The notes beneath the pieces were generated by a model that had not been told where the DNA came from, did no database searches, and was given only the letters and a program-made list of their open reading frames with translations. From contig DASXOA010000073.1 in the NCBI GenBank assembly GCA_036494675.1, positions 1 through 64,000 on the forward strand: 64,000 nucleotides of DNA. The letters run 5' to 3'. The stretch is from Rugosimonospora sp036494675. Its GTDB lineage: Bacteria; Actinomycetota; Actinomycetes; Mycobacteriales; Micromonosporaceae. Position numbers and translations under genes: made by a program. Below are positions 1 through 7,705 of the stretch, piece after piece (the stretch's first letter is position 1; each line of letters starts with the position of its first letter).

Positions 1-36
1 CCCGGGGTCCCCCGACCGCCGGCCGGTTGGGATCGG

Positions 37-558
37 CTACGACTCCTCGGGAATCTGATGGATCGCGGCCTCCTCGGCGCTGGCCCCGCCGCCCGCGGCC
101 CCGGCGTCGTACCCGATCACGTCCTTCTCGGTGTCGCGGTACGAGCCCTCGTCCGGCTGGACCAGGCGGCCCACCCGGTCCTCGGACAGCGGATCCAACC
201 CGGGCCGGTCGTACATCGACACTTGCGAGCCTGTCTGCGGATCGGGCGACTCCGACTCGCTGTCCTGGAACCGGGTGCTGGGCAGCCCCGCCTCGGACAC
301 TTCGGGCTCCTCCCGGGCCAGCCGGGAGTCCAGGTCCTGGCCGGCGAGCTGCTCATCGGCGGTGACCCCGAACTCGTCCAGCGCGATCGGGCCGTCCTCG
401 CGGTCGCCGGGCAGCGCCATCTGGTTCTCGCCGTCGGCGATGCGGCCCGAACTCGAGTCGATGTCGTCGTTGGCGGTCGAGTCGTCGTCCGCGACCTCGG
501 GAATGCCGTCCGCGGCGGGGTCGACGAGCTTGCGCGGGTAGGTGTCGTCGGTACGCAT
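37..558 (-). CDS. DUF5709 family acidic protein
   Basis: A 173-residue protein rich in Asp, Glu and Ser, with no membrane segment or signal peptide. The composition, with short conserved stretches such as DRPGLDPLSEDRVGRLVQPDEG near residues 117-138, is what I know of the actinobacterial DUF5709 family, whose role is unknown. It is probably a soluble, largely disordered cytoplasmic protein. Its ATG lies 6 nt after TAACAA, a weak -10-like hexamer, so a leaderless mRNA is possible. The first 36 bases of the window, past its stop, show nothing. Confidence 0.75.
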   Translation of the reverse strand: MRTDDTYPRKLVDPAADGIPEVADDDSTANDDIDSSSGRIADGENQMALPGDREDGPIALDEFGVTADEQLAGQDLDSRLAREEPEVSEAGLPSTRFQDSESESPDPQTGSQVSMYDRPGLDPLSEDRVGRLVQPDEGSYRDTEKDVIGYDAGAAGGGASAEEAAIHQIPEES

Positions 559-586
559 GTCCGTTTGTTACCCGGGTGGCGGCCGG

Positions 587-1261
587 TCAATCCCCCTTGC
601 CCGGCTCCTTGCCGGGCCCGGCGGCCGGCTCCTCGCCCGCTTCCCCGTCATTCCCGCCGGCCTTCTTGTCCGCCTCCCGCTTGTCCGCCTCCCGCTCGTC
701 CGCCTCCCGGCGACTCACCGGGTTCGGGCCCTCCTTGCGGGGCAGGCCGCGGTACTCCTCGTCGTCGTCGAACCGGTCCGCCCACCGGCGGGCGTCGAGG
801 ATCTTCAGCCCGGGTATCCGGCCGAACTCCAGCACCAGCAGCAGCAGGGCATCGCCGAGCGTGGCGGAGATGAGGAAGCCCTCGCCGCACGCGGAGCCGA
901 TCGTCGCGGCCGCGAAGATCGCCGCGGCCGTGGTGATGCCCCGCAGCACGTCGCCCTCCTGGGTGGAGACGCGGAACACCAGGCCACCGCCGATGAATCC
1001 GATACCGGTGACGGCGCCCACCAGGGCATTCGGGCTGCCGTGACCGGCCAGCAGGCCCACCAGGGCGCTACCGACCCCGATGAGGGAGAAGGTGCGTTCG
1101 CCGGCGGGTGAGCCGCGTAACTCCCGTTCGTAGCCCAGTGTGTAGCTGAGCACGAACGCCACGAGCAACCGGACGACGACCTCGAGGGGGTGTTCGAGCG
1201 CCGACTCGCCGAACCCGAGCGCTACCGACGGCTCGGGACCGCCGAGCAGCAGACCGGTCAC
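587..1261 (-). CDS. MgtC/SapB family membrane protein
   Basis: A 224-residue integral membrane protein of the MgtC/SapB family. About five hydrophobic segments fill residues 25-150, and the family signature is visible as YERELRGSPAGERTFSLIGV followed by a Gly-rich GIGFIGGGLVF stretch. The family is linked to growth under low magnesium or stress, but no transport activity is shown here. The GTG start overlaps the topoisomerase stop by 4 nt (GTGA), so the two are co-transcribed; the same frame stays open upstream but only as a shadow of that gene. The hydrophilic tail carries a 15-bp repeat (666-710, three copies) coding READK-like units, which is not typical of the family. Confidence 0.85.
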   Translation of the reverse strand: MTGLLLGGPEPSVALGFGESALEHPLEVVVRLLVAFVLSYTLGYERELRGSPAGERTFSLIGVGSALVGLLAGHGSPNALVGAVTGIGFIGGGLVFRVSTQEGDVLRGITTAAAIFAAATIGSACGEGFLISATLGDALLLLVLEFGRIPGLKILDARRWADRFDDDEEYRGLPRKEGPNPVSRREADEREADKREADKKAGGNDGEAGEEPAAGPGKEPGKGD

Positions 1262-2289
1262 GAGGCGGGGCCCGGGCGCAGCGCGCCGGCCCGGTTCTGG
1301 ACCCGGGTGTTCAGCAGATCGAGGACGGCCGACTCCGTGGCCGGGCCGGGCCGGCGCCGCCGCGTCGGCGGCTCGATGGTGGTACCCCGGTGGAACAGAT
1401 CCACCACGCGCGGGTCGACGTACGACGCCCGCAGCACGGCCGGCGTGTTGCCCAGGTGCGCGGACACCTCCCGCATCACCCGGGCCACCGCCCGACGCGC
1501 CTTGGCCGGTGAGGCGGACAGTTCCATGCGGGCCAGCGCCGCCGCGGCCAGCACGGTGGCGTGCCAGGTGCGCAGGTCCTTCGCGGTCATCTCGCACCCG
1601 CTGGCCGTGCGCAGGTACTCGTTGACGTCGCCACTGCGGATCTCGGCCCAGCGGCTGCCGCTGCGATATGCCAGCAGCCGCTCGCCGTGGCTCCGGTAGC
1701 GGCGCAGGGCACGGATGGTCGCGGACACTCTGGGGTCGGTGATGCTGATCTCCCGCTGGATCCCGCCCTTCGCCGGGTACCGGAAGTGCACCGTGTGCCC
1801 GTTCAGCGTCACGTGTCCGGCCTCCAGGGTGGCCACGCCGTACGTGGCGTCCTCCCCGTCGGCGTACTCGTCCCCGCCGACCCGGAACAGGCCGAGGTCG
1901 ATCAGCCGTGCGGCCAGCGCCAGCGCACGGCGCCGGGACAACTGGCTGTCGGCCAGGTCGGTACGGACCCGCCGGCGCAGCCGGGGCAGCCGGGCGGCCA
2001 CGATGAGGACCCGGTCGAACTTGCTGCGGTCGCGCCGCAGCCGCCAGTGCGGGTGGTACAGGTACTGGCGGCGGCCGGCCGCGTCGGTACCGACCGCCTG
2101 GATGTGTCCCGTCGGATCCGGACAGATCCATACATCCCGCCACGCGGGCGGGATAACCAGGGCACGACACCGGTCCAGCTCACCGCCGTCGGTCAGCGGC
2201 CGGCCGTGCTGGTCGAGGTAGCTGAAGCCGGATCCGCGCCGCCGCCGTGTGTAGCCGGGGCCGTCCGGTGCGCTGCGTCGCAGGCGCAT
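1258..2289 (-). CDS. DNA topoisomerase IB (poxvirus-type)
   Basis: A 343-residue type IB topoisomerase, which relaxes supercoils through a 3'-phosphotyrosyl intermediate without ATP. The N-terminal domain has GPGYTRRRRGSGFSYLD and RALVIPPAWRDVWICPDP (residues about 10-60), the bacterial TopIB hallmark. The catalytic Tyr is in ASYVDPR at about residue 290, with the usual KDLRTWHATV motif ahead of it. Length matches the family. It is the first gene of a two-gene unit with mgtC and is divergent from an SDR gene across a strong inverted repeat (2299-2333). Bacterial TopIB is accessory, and the genes are patchily distributed in actinobacteria. Confidence 0.9.
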   Translation of the reverse strand: MRLRRSAPDGPGYTRRRRGSGFSYLDQHGRPLTDGGELDRCRALVIPPAWRDVWICPDPTGHIQAVGTDAAGRRQYLYHPHWRLRRDRSKFDRVLIVAARLPRLRRRVRTDLADSQLSRRRALALAARLIDLGLFRVGGDEYADGEDATYGVATLEAGHVTLNGHTVHFRYPAKGGIQREISITDPRVSATIRALRRYRSHGERLLAYRSGSRWAEIRSGDVNEYLRTASGCEMTAKDLRTWHATVLAAAALARMELSASPAKARRAVARVMREVSAHLGNTPAVLRASYVDPRVVDLFHRGTTIEPPTRRRRPGPATESAVLDLLNTRVQNRAGALRPGPAS

Positions 2290-2298
2290 GGCGCGGCG

Positions 2299-2333
2299 TT
2301 ACCCGAGGATTCCCGTCCCGAATCATCGGGTAA
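2299..2333. promoter_or_regulatory. 35-bp inverted repeat between divergent topIB and SDR genes
   Basis: TTACCCGAGGATT (2299-2311) and AATCATCGGGTAA (2321-2333) pair at 12 of 13 positions around a 9-nt centre. It lies 10 bp from the topoisomerase start and 37 bp from the SDR start. A shared operator, or a hairpin in one of the leaders, would fit. No cognate regulator is adjacent. Confidence 0.55.
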
Positions 2334-2369
2334 GCAGCAGACGGAGCATTCGGCCGATGGAGGTGCGAC

Positions 2370-3380
2370 GTGGCGCAACGAGTGATCGTGGTGACCGGGG
2401 CCAGTGGTGGGGTCGGCCGGGCGGTCGCCCGGCACTTCGCCGCGCGGGGCGACAAGGTGGCGTTGCTCGCCCGGGGCGCAGACGGCCTGGACGGGGCGGC
2501 CGAGGACGTACTGGCTGCCGGCGGCACCCCGCTGGCGATCGAGGTCGATGTCGCCGACTACGAGGCGGTGGACGGCGCGGCGTCGATGATCGAGGAGAAG
2601 CTGGGCCCGATCGAGGTCTGGATCAATGACGCGTTCTCGTCGGTCTTCGCACCGTTCACCCAGATCACCCCGGCCGAATTCAAGCGCATCACCGAGGTCA
2701 GCTACCTCGGCGCCGTGTACGGCAGCCGGGCCGCGCTGGACCGGATGCTGCCCCGCGACGCCGGGACGATCGTGCAGGTCGGCTCCGCGCTGGCCTACCG
2801 CGGCATCCCGCTGCAGAGCGCGTACTGCGGCGCCAAGCACGCGATCCAGGGCTTCACCGAAGCGCTGCGCTGCGAACTGCTGCACGACAAGAGCGGGGTC
2901 CGGGTGACCATGGTGCAGTTGCCGGCGGTGAACACTCCGCAGTTCGACTGGGTCAAGTCGCGGCTGAGCAACAAGGCCCAGCCGGTACCGCCGATCTACC
3001 AGCCGGAGATCGCGGCGCGGGGCATCGCGTACGCCGCCGACCACCCGCGCCGCCGCGAGTACTGGGTGGGCGGGTCGACCGCGGGTACCTTGCTGGCCAA
3101 CGCGATCGCACCCGGCATCCTCGACCGGTACCTGGCCCGGACCGGGTACTCCTCGCAGCAGGACAAGCCGAGGCGTGAGGCCGACCAGCCGGCCAACCTG
3201 TGGCACCCGGTCGACGACGAGAACGGCGCGGACTACGGCGCGCACGGCCGGTTCGACGACCGGTCCACGTCCCGCAGCCTCCAGCTGTGGGCATCCCAGC
3301 ACCACGGCCTGGTCGCGGCCGGGATCGCCGGGGTGGCCGCGGCGGCGACCGCGGCGGCGGCCGGACTCAGGCGCCGCTGA
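2370..3380 (+). CDS. SDR family oxidoreductase with C-terminal extension
   Basis: A 336-residue NAD(P)-dependent short-chain dehydrogenase. The Rossmann motif TGASGGVG is at residues 9-16, the Ser is at 139, and the catalytic pair is Y152-x3-K156 (AYCGAK). A classical SDR ends near residue 250; here about 85 more residues follow, ending in an Ala-rich hydrophobic stretch (GLVAAGIAGVAAAATAAAAG) that could sit in the membrane. This layout is common in actinobacterial SDRs of unknown substrate. The GTG start has a good GGAGGTG site 5 nt upstream. The substrate cannot be told from the sequence. Confidence 0.85.
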   Translation: MAQRVIVVTGASGGVGRAVARHFAARGDKVALLARGADGLDGAAEDVLAAGGTPLAIEVDVADYEAVDGAASMIEEKLGPIEVWINDAFSSVFAPFTQITPAEFKRITEVSYLGAVYGSRAALDRMLPRDAGTIVQVGSALAYRGIPLQSAYCGAKHAIQGFTEALRCELLHDKSGVRVTMVQLPAVNTPQFDWVKSRLSNKAQPVPPIYQPEIAARGIAYAADHPRRREYWVGGSTAGTLLANAIAPGILDRYLARTGYSSQQDKPRREADQPANLWHPVDDENGADYGAHGRFDDRSTSRSLQLWASQHHGLVAAGIAGVAAAATAAAAGLRRR

Positions 3381-3435
3381 CCCGTCGACGATCACACCGG
3401 CCGGCCGGCCGGGCCGAGCGTGCGGGCGGCGGGCC

Positions 3436-3441
3436 TAGGAT
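3436..3441 (+). promoter_or_regulatory. -10 hexamer TAGGAT of a leaderless VOC gene
   Basis: TAGGAT ends 7 nt before the GTG at 3449, so transcription would begin at or next to that start codon. It overlaps the alternative ATG at 3440, which would then not be transcribed; this decides the start. No clear -35 is seen. Confidence 0.5.
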
Positions 3442-3448
3442 GGCGCGG

Positions 3449-3835
3449 GTGGCACACTTCAGCCGGATAGCGAAGATCGTCATCGATGTGGCACCCGCCG
3501 ATCACGACCGCGAGGTCGCGTTCTGGCAGGGGGCCGGCGGCGAGCCGCTGAACCCACTCGACCGGCACCCCGAATACCACGCGGCCGCGGTGCGCGGTCA
3601 GCCGGAGCTTTCGCTGCTCACCCAGCGACTCGACGAGGGGTCCAGCCGGGTGCACCTCGACATCCACACCGACGACCTTGAGGCGGAGGTGGCGCGCCTG
3701 GAGGCCCTCGGCGCGCAGCGGGTGCGGCGCGTGCACCACTGGTGGGTCATGCGTGACCCGGCGGGCCTGCCGTTCTGCGTGCTCCCGGACCCGCCCGGCA
3801 CGCTCGACGACACCAACGCCCGACGCTGGGACTGA
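3449..3835 (+). CDS. VOC family (glyoxalase/dioxygenase fold) protein
   Basis: A 128-residue protein with one pair of beta-alpha-beta-beta-beta modules of the vicinal-oxygen-chelate fold. Visible marks are IVIDVAPADHDREVAFWQ at the start, VHLDIHTDDLEAEVARLEALG in the middle and the terminal MRDPAGLPFCVLPDP. This subfamily is common in actinobacteria and usually annotated only as glyoxalase-like; metal binding and substrate are unknown. The GTG at 3449 is preferred to the ATG at 3440 because of the -10 hexamer placement. It stands alone between the SDR and sigma-factor genes. Confidence 0.8.
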   Translation: MAHFSRIAKIVIDVAPADHDREVAFWQGAGGEPLNPLDRHPEYHAAAVRGQPELSLLTQRLDEGSSRVHLDIHTDDLEAEVARLEALGAQRVRRVHHWWVMRDPAGLPFCVLPDPPGTLDDTNARRWD

Positions 3836-3929
3836 CACTCGACGCGGGGAGCGACGCCCGGCACGTTCTCCCGCCCCCACCTCAACCGATCGGCGCATGG
3901 ATGGCGTTTATCACGGTGAGGGGGTGAGC

Positions 3930-4439
3930 ATGGCGGTCGTCGACGACTTCCACGACTTCGTGGTGCACCGGTCCCCGGCCCTGTCCCGGACCGCGTACCT
4001 GCTCACCTGCGACCACCAGCTTGCCGAGGATCTGCTCCAGTCCGCGCTGGCCGAGACGTACCGGCACTGGCGCCGGGTACGGCTCGGCAACCCCGAGGCG
4101 TACGTGCGGCGGGCCATGTACCACCAGCACGTCTCGTGGTGGCGGCGTCGCCGGCTCACCGAGCGGCTAGAGCCGTCTCCGGTGGAGGGCGCCGATGCCG
4201 ACCCGAGCGACGCCACGGTACTGCGGCTGTCCGTTGCTGCGATGCTGCGCCGCCTGACCCCGCGCCAGCGCGCCGTCATCGTGCTGCGCTACTACGAGGA
4301 CCTGACCGAGGTGCAGGTCGCCGAGGTGCTGGGCTGCACGATCGGAACCGTGAAGCGGCACGGCCACGATGCGGTGCGGATGCTGCGCACCATCGCTCCT
4401 GAACTGGTCGACACGACGCCGGCGGAGAGCCCCCGATGA
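3930..4439 (+). CDS. SigE-family ECF RNA polymerase sigma factor
   Basis: A 169-residue ECF sigma factor of the actinobacterial SigE-like family. Region 2 is near residues 8-75 (SRTAYLLTCDHQLAEDLLQSALAETYRHW), and region 4 is LTPRQRAVIVLRYYEDLTEVQVAEVLGCTIGTVKRH near residues 109-145, a helix-turn-helix for the -35 element. The ATG at 3930 follows GGTGAGGGGG; a GTG at 3924 or an ATG at 3897 in the same frame are alternatives. Its stop overlaps the start of the next gene (ATGA), which encodes a membrane protein, so the pair probably acts as sigma factor and membrane-bound regulator. Its target genes are unknown. Confidence 0.88.
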   Translation: MAVVDDFHDFVVHRSPALSRTAYLLTCDHQLAEDLLQSALAETYRHWRRVRLGNPEAYVRRAMYHQHVSWWRRRRLTERLEPSPVEGADADPSDATVLRLSVAAMLRRLTPRQRAVIVLRYYEDLTEVQVAEVLGCTIGTVKRHGHDAVRMLRTIAPELVDTTPAESPR

Positions 4440-5812
4440 CCGGCCGGCTGCGGGACACGCTGCACCGGGCGGCCGACGACCTGCCCGGGTACCAGGTGTA
4501 CGAGCGGGCCGTCGCGACCGCGCGGCGCTCACGCCGGCGTACGGCGGTCGGGGCCGCCGCCGCGGTGGTCCTCGTCCTGTGCGCCCTCGTCCTGGCGTCG
4601 CTGCCCGGCGGACCCGTCGCGTGGGTGGACGTTCCGGCCGCGTCCCAGGCCGCGCTACCCGACCGCGTCGGGCTGCCCGTCATCGGCACGCTGCGCGTCA
4701 CCGACCGGCCCCGGCTCGGGCCGGCCGCGGTGCTGTTCAGCGGCCAGGCTTCGGGCCTGGGTACGGACGGGAACAGCACCGTGGCCCTGGTCGGCGCCGG
4801 GGCCGACCGGTACCGCGTGTTCACGACCGGTGTCGAGGCGCCGGCCGGCGCGCAGGTGCTGCTCTCGCCGGACGGCCGCCGCTTCGCCTACCCCGCGGGC
4901 GGCCCGGACGGCCCCCGCCTGGGCATCGTGGATTTGGTCTCCGGCCGCACCCGACGGCTGCCCAGCGCGGTGCCGGGCAGCGTGCTGACCACCCCGGTCG
5001 GCTGGTCGCCGGACGGCCGCCGGGTCGTGGTACGGGACTCGGAGCCGGTCGACGCGCAGCGCAGCGGGTACGAGTCGGTGCTGCGCATCGTGGACCTCGA
5101 CAGCGGCCGGTGGACCCGGCTGGGCACCGGCGACTCGTACGACGGGTTCAGCGTCGCGTTCGCCCCCGACGGTACGAGGCTGGCGTACCAGGTCGGCGGC
5201 CGGATCACCGTCGCCGACCTGAACGGCCGGACGCTGTCGCAGTTCGATCCCGCACCGGGCACGGCGCTCGCCGGCAAGGGCGCGTGGACACCGGACGGCG
5301 CCTCGTTAACGGTGGTCGCGAGGCAGGGCGATTCCTGGGTGCTGCGCTACGTCGACCCGGTCACCGGCGCCGCGAGGCCCGGGCCGGGCACTGCGGCCGT
5401 CTCCGGGGTGACCGCGATCCGGCTGCTCGGGTGGCGTCCGGACCACTCCGCCCTGGTCGTGGCGTACCAGCCCGAAACCGCCGCGCCGACCCGCGTCGAC
5501 GGGGAGCGGGGGCTGGACCAGCGCACCGCGTACGGCAACGTCCGCTCGGTACGGGTGCTGTCCCTGGCGCCGGGAGCCTCCGTGCCCGTCACGGTACTCA
5601 CGGCGCCGGAGCAGGTACTCGCCATCGACGTTGCCGACAACGTCATCGAGAGCGGACACGTCCGCGGGGCCGACCCGCCGACCGGGGTGGGCCCGCGGTT
5701 CTGGTTCTGGTCCGGTGTCCTGGTCGCCGTCGCGGCCGCACTGCTGTTCGGCGCGTACCGGCTGCGGAGAGGCCGCGGCCGGATCCGCCGGTGGTGGCGC
5801 CCCCGAGCCTAG
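4436..5812 (+). CDS. Membrane-anchored WD40-like beta-propeller protein, sigma-factor partner
   Basis: A 458-residue protein with a short cytoplasmic N-terminus, a membrane segment near residues 36-58, a large outside region with repeated SPDGRR/APDGTR/TPDGAS motifs (PD40/WD40-like propeller blades) and a second membrane segment near 421-441, followed by a basic tail. It overlaps the SigE-family sigma gene by 4 nt, so the two are translationally coupled. In this position many actinobacteria keep an anti-sigma-like membrane protein; no zinc-binding anti-sigma motif (HxxxCxxC) is visible here. That it controls the sigma factor is inferred from position alone. Confidence 0.7.
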   Translation: MTGRLRDTLHRAADDLPGYQVYERAVATARRSRRRTAVGAAAAVVLVLCALVLASLPGGPVAWVDVPAASQAALPDRVGLPVIGTLRVTDRPRLGPAAVLFSGQASGLGTDGNSTVALVGAGADRYRVFTTGVEAPAGAQVLLSPDGRRFAYPAGGPDGPRLGIVDLVSGRTRRLPSAVPGSVLTTPVGWSPDGRRVVVRDSEPVDAQRSGYESVLRIVDLDSGRWTRLGTGDSYDGFSVAFAPDGTRLAYQVGGRITVADLNGRTLSQFDPAPGTALAGKGAWTPDGASLTVVARQGDSWVLRYVDPVTGAARPGPGTAAVSGVTAIRLLGWRPDHSALVVAYQPETAAPTRVDGERGLDQRTAYGNVRSVRVLSLAPGASVPVTVLTAPEQVLAIDVADNVIESGHVRGADPPTGVGPRFWFWSGVLVAVAAALLFGAYRLRRGRGRIRRWWRPRA

Positions 5813-5870
5813 GACGATGCGCCAAGCTCGGGCGCCAGCGGCCCGACCGGGCCGACGGCGACCGGTGGGG

Positions 5871-6854
5871 TCACCAGCGGTCGGCGACCTGCGGGGCGAT
5901 CAGCTCGTCGTAGACCTGCCGGACGGTCGCCGCCGCCTCGGCGGTGACCGGCGCCAGGTCCGCCGCGGCGGCGTTGGCCCGGGCCTGGTCCGCGTTGCGG
6001 GCGCCCGGGATGACCACGCTGACACCCGGCTGGTCGACGATCCAACGCAGCGCGTACTGCGCCATCGTGGCGCCCGGCGGGGTCAGCGCCGAGAGCCGGC
6101 GCACCGCCGCCAGGCCGGTGGCGAAGTCGACGCCGGAGAACGTCTCGCCCACGTCGAACGCCTCGCCGTGCCGGTTGAAGTTGCGGTGGTCGTTCTCCGC
6201 GAACGTGGTGTGCTCGTCGTAGCGGCCGGACAGCAGCCCGCTGGCCAGCGGTACCCGGGCGATGATGCCCACACCCGCCTCGTGCGCGGCCGGCAGCACC
6301 TCGTCGAGCGGGGCGAGCCGCAGCATGTTCAGGATGATCTGTACCGTCGCCACGCCCGGCCGGGCGATCGCGGTCAGCGCCTCGGCCCGGGTCTCCACGC
6401 TGACCCCGTACGCGGCGATCCGCTTCTCCGCCACCAGCGTGTCCAGCGCGTCGTAGACCTCGTCGGAGGCGTACACCGGCGTGGGCGGGCAGTGCAGTTG
6501 CACCAGGTCCAGGGTGTCCACGCCCAGGTTCTCGCGGGACCGGTCGGTCCAGGCCCGGAAGTTGTCCAGCGTGAACCGCGCCGGCTCCTGCGGCACCCGC
6601 CGGCCCATCTTGGTCGCGACCGTGATCCCGTCGCCGCCGCGCTCGCGCAGGAACCGGCCGACCAGCCGCTCGCTGCGCCCGTCGCCATAGACGTCGGCGG
6701 TGTCGATGAGGGTCACCCCGGCGTCGACCGCCGCGGACAGGGTGGCGAGCGCGTCTTCCTCGTCCACCTCGCCCCAGTCCGCGCCGAGCTGCCACGCGCC
6801 GAGTCCGATCACACCCACCTGGCGGCCGGTACGGCCGAAAGTCCGCTGCTGCAC
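5871..6854 (-). CDS. Aldo/keto reductase
   Basis: A 327-residue NADPH-dependent aldo/keto reductase with a TIM-barrel fold. The catalytic tetrad is visible as D51 and Y56 (LIDTADVYGDGRSE), K82 (VATKMG) and H121 (LVQLHCPP). The family reduces aldehydes and ketones; the substrate is not evident. The C-terminal part has VVIPGARNADQARANAAA, the usual cofactor-phosphate loop. The GTG start is 6 nt after TAGGCT on the minus strand, so the mRNA is probably leaderless. It faces the MerR gene across a short divergent promoter region. Confidence 0.9.
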   Translation of the reverse strand: MQQRTFGRTGRQVGVIGLGAWQLGADWGEVDEEDALATLSAAVDAGVTLIDTADVYGDGRSERLVGRFLRERGGDGITVATKMGRRVPQEPARFTLDNFRAWTDRSRENLGVDTLDLVQLHCPPTPVYASDEVYDALDTLVAEKRIAAYGVSVETRAEALTAIARPGVATVQIILNMLRLAPLDEVLPAAHEAGVGIIARVPLASGLLSGRYDEHTTFAENDHRNFNRHGEAFDVGETFSGVDFATGLAAVRRLSALTPPGATMAQYALRWIVDQPGVSVVIPGARNADQARANAAAADLAPVTAEAAATVRQVYDELIAPQVADRW

Positions 6855-6860
6855 GCCGCG

Positions 6861-6866
6861 AGCCTA
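6861..6866 (-). promoter_or_regulatory. -10 hexamer TAGGCT of leaderless aldo/keto reductase gene
   Basis: On the minus strand TAGGCT ends 6 nt before the GTG at 6854. The spacing predicts that transcription begins at the start codon. Confidence 0.45.
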
Positions 6867-6919
6867 CTTCGCGAATAGCCCGCGCCGGCCTCCGCCTCCC
6901 TGACGACCGGTGTTCCTCA

Positions 6920-6949
6920 TTGACACTGTCACATTAACACTGTCAGTAT
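6920..6949 (+). promoter_or_regulatory. Promoter and direct-repeat operator of the MerR/VIT-VWA unit
   Basis: A -35 TTGACA (6920-6925) and a -10 CAGTAT (6944-6949) are 18 bp apart, and the GTG start follows 6 nt later, implying a leaderless mRNA. ACACTGTCA occurs twice, at 6923-6931 and 6937-6945, and TGACACTGTCA (6921-6931) is itself a perfect 11-bp palindrome. Repressor or MerR autoregulation here is an inference. Confidence 0.55.
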
Positions 6950-6955
6950 GGCTGG

Positions 6956-7705
6956 GTGGCGGATGGTTGGACGCTGGAGGAGCTGGTGCGGCGGGTGGCC
7001 GATGCCCTGGCCGTCGACGACGTCCGCGCGCCCAACGGCCGCATCCGCGAGGTGCCCGACGCCCGCGCCATCCGGTGGTATACGACGATCGGCCTGCTGG
7101 ATCGGCCGGCGGGATTCCGGGGCCGGACCGCTCTCTACGGTCCCCGTCACCTGCTCCAGGCGGTCGCGGTCAAGCGCCGCCAGGCGCACGGCCTCGCCCT
7201 GGCCCAGATCCAGGCCGAGCTGGCCGGCGCCACGGACGCGACACTGCGCCGGGTCGCCCGGGTCCCGGTGGCACTGCTGGCGGGGCCGGCGACTCAGTCG
7301 AGCGGCGTGCCCGAGGTCGGTGCGGCGACGCAGGCGGGCGACGTCCCGTCGGTCAGTCCGGCGACGCGGCCGGCCGGCGTGCCCGAGGTCGCTGCGGCGA
7401 CGCAGTCGGGCGACGTCCCGTCGGTTGGGCCGGCGACTCGGCCGAACGGCGTGCCCGAGGTCGGTGCGCCGCCCGAGCCGGCGCGGGCCGCATCCAGGCG
7501 GGGCCGGAGCCCGTTCTGGGCCACCCCGCCGGTCCGGGCCGCGGCCGAACTCCGCTACCGGGTGGCGCTCGCCGGCGGTGTCACGCTCGACCTGCCCGTC
7601 GCCCCGTCCCCCCGGGACCTCGCCGACCTCACCGCCGCTACCGAACCGTTGATCCGACTTCTGGCAGAACGTGGCCTGCTGACACCCGAGGAGCCCAGCG
7701 AATGA
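6956..7705 (+). CDS. MerR-like transcriptional regulator with internal 12-residue repeats
   Basis: A 249-residue protein. Residues about 8-90 form a MerR-type winged helix (IRWYTTIGLLDRP, then GPRHLLQAVAVKRRQAHGLALAQIQ). Residues about 112-172 are five to six copies of a 12-residue repeat alternating GVPEVGAATQAG and DVPSVSPATRPA, a flexible linker. The C-terminus (residues 183-249) has RAAAELRYRVALAGGVTLDLPV and probably senses a ligand or protein. It overlaps the VIT-VWA gene by ATGA, so the two are made together. The GTG start is favoured over the in-frame-independent ATG at 6948 because of the promoter spacing. The inducer is unknown. Confidence 0.78.
   Translation: MADGWTLEELVRRVADALAVDDVRAPNGRIREVPDARAIRWYTTIGLLDRPAGFRGRTALYGPRHLLQAVAVKRRQAHGLALAQIQAELAGATDATLRRVARVPVALLAGPATQSSGVPEVGAATQAGDVPSVSPATRPAGVPEVAAATQSGDVPSVGPATRPNGVPEVGAPPEPARAASRRGRSPFWATPPVRAAAELRYRVALAGGVTLDLPVAPSPRDLADLTAATEPLIRLLAERGLLTPEEPSE
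7288..7471 (+). repeat. 36/72-bp tandem repeat inside the MerR-like gene
   Basis: GGCGTGCCCGAGGTCG recurs at 7304, 7376 and 7448, exactly 72 bp apart. Each 72-bp unit is two related 36-bp halves coding 12 residues each, and the reading frame is kept throughout. It looks like an in-frame expanded linker, not CRISPR. Confidence 0.8.

Noticed and set aside
587..2170. A single 527-codon protein joining MgtC to an upstream Pro/Arg-rich part
   Set aside because: The upstream part is the topoisomerase IB gene read in another frame. The GTG at 1261 gives a normal-length MgtC overlapping the topoisomerase stop.
3200..3448. 80-residue Arg-rich extension of the VOC protein
   Set aside because: It overlaps the SDR gene in another frame and has shadow composition; the -10 hexamer favours GTG 3449.
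7288..7471. CRISPR array
   Set aside because: The repeats are tandem without unique spacers and lie in frame inside a coding gene.
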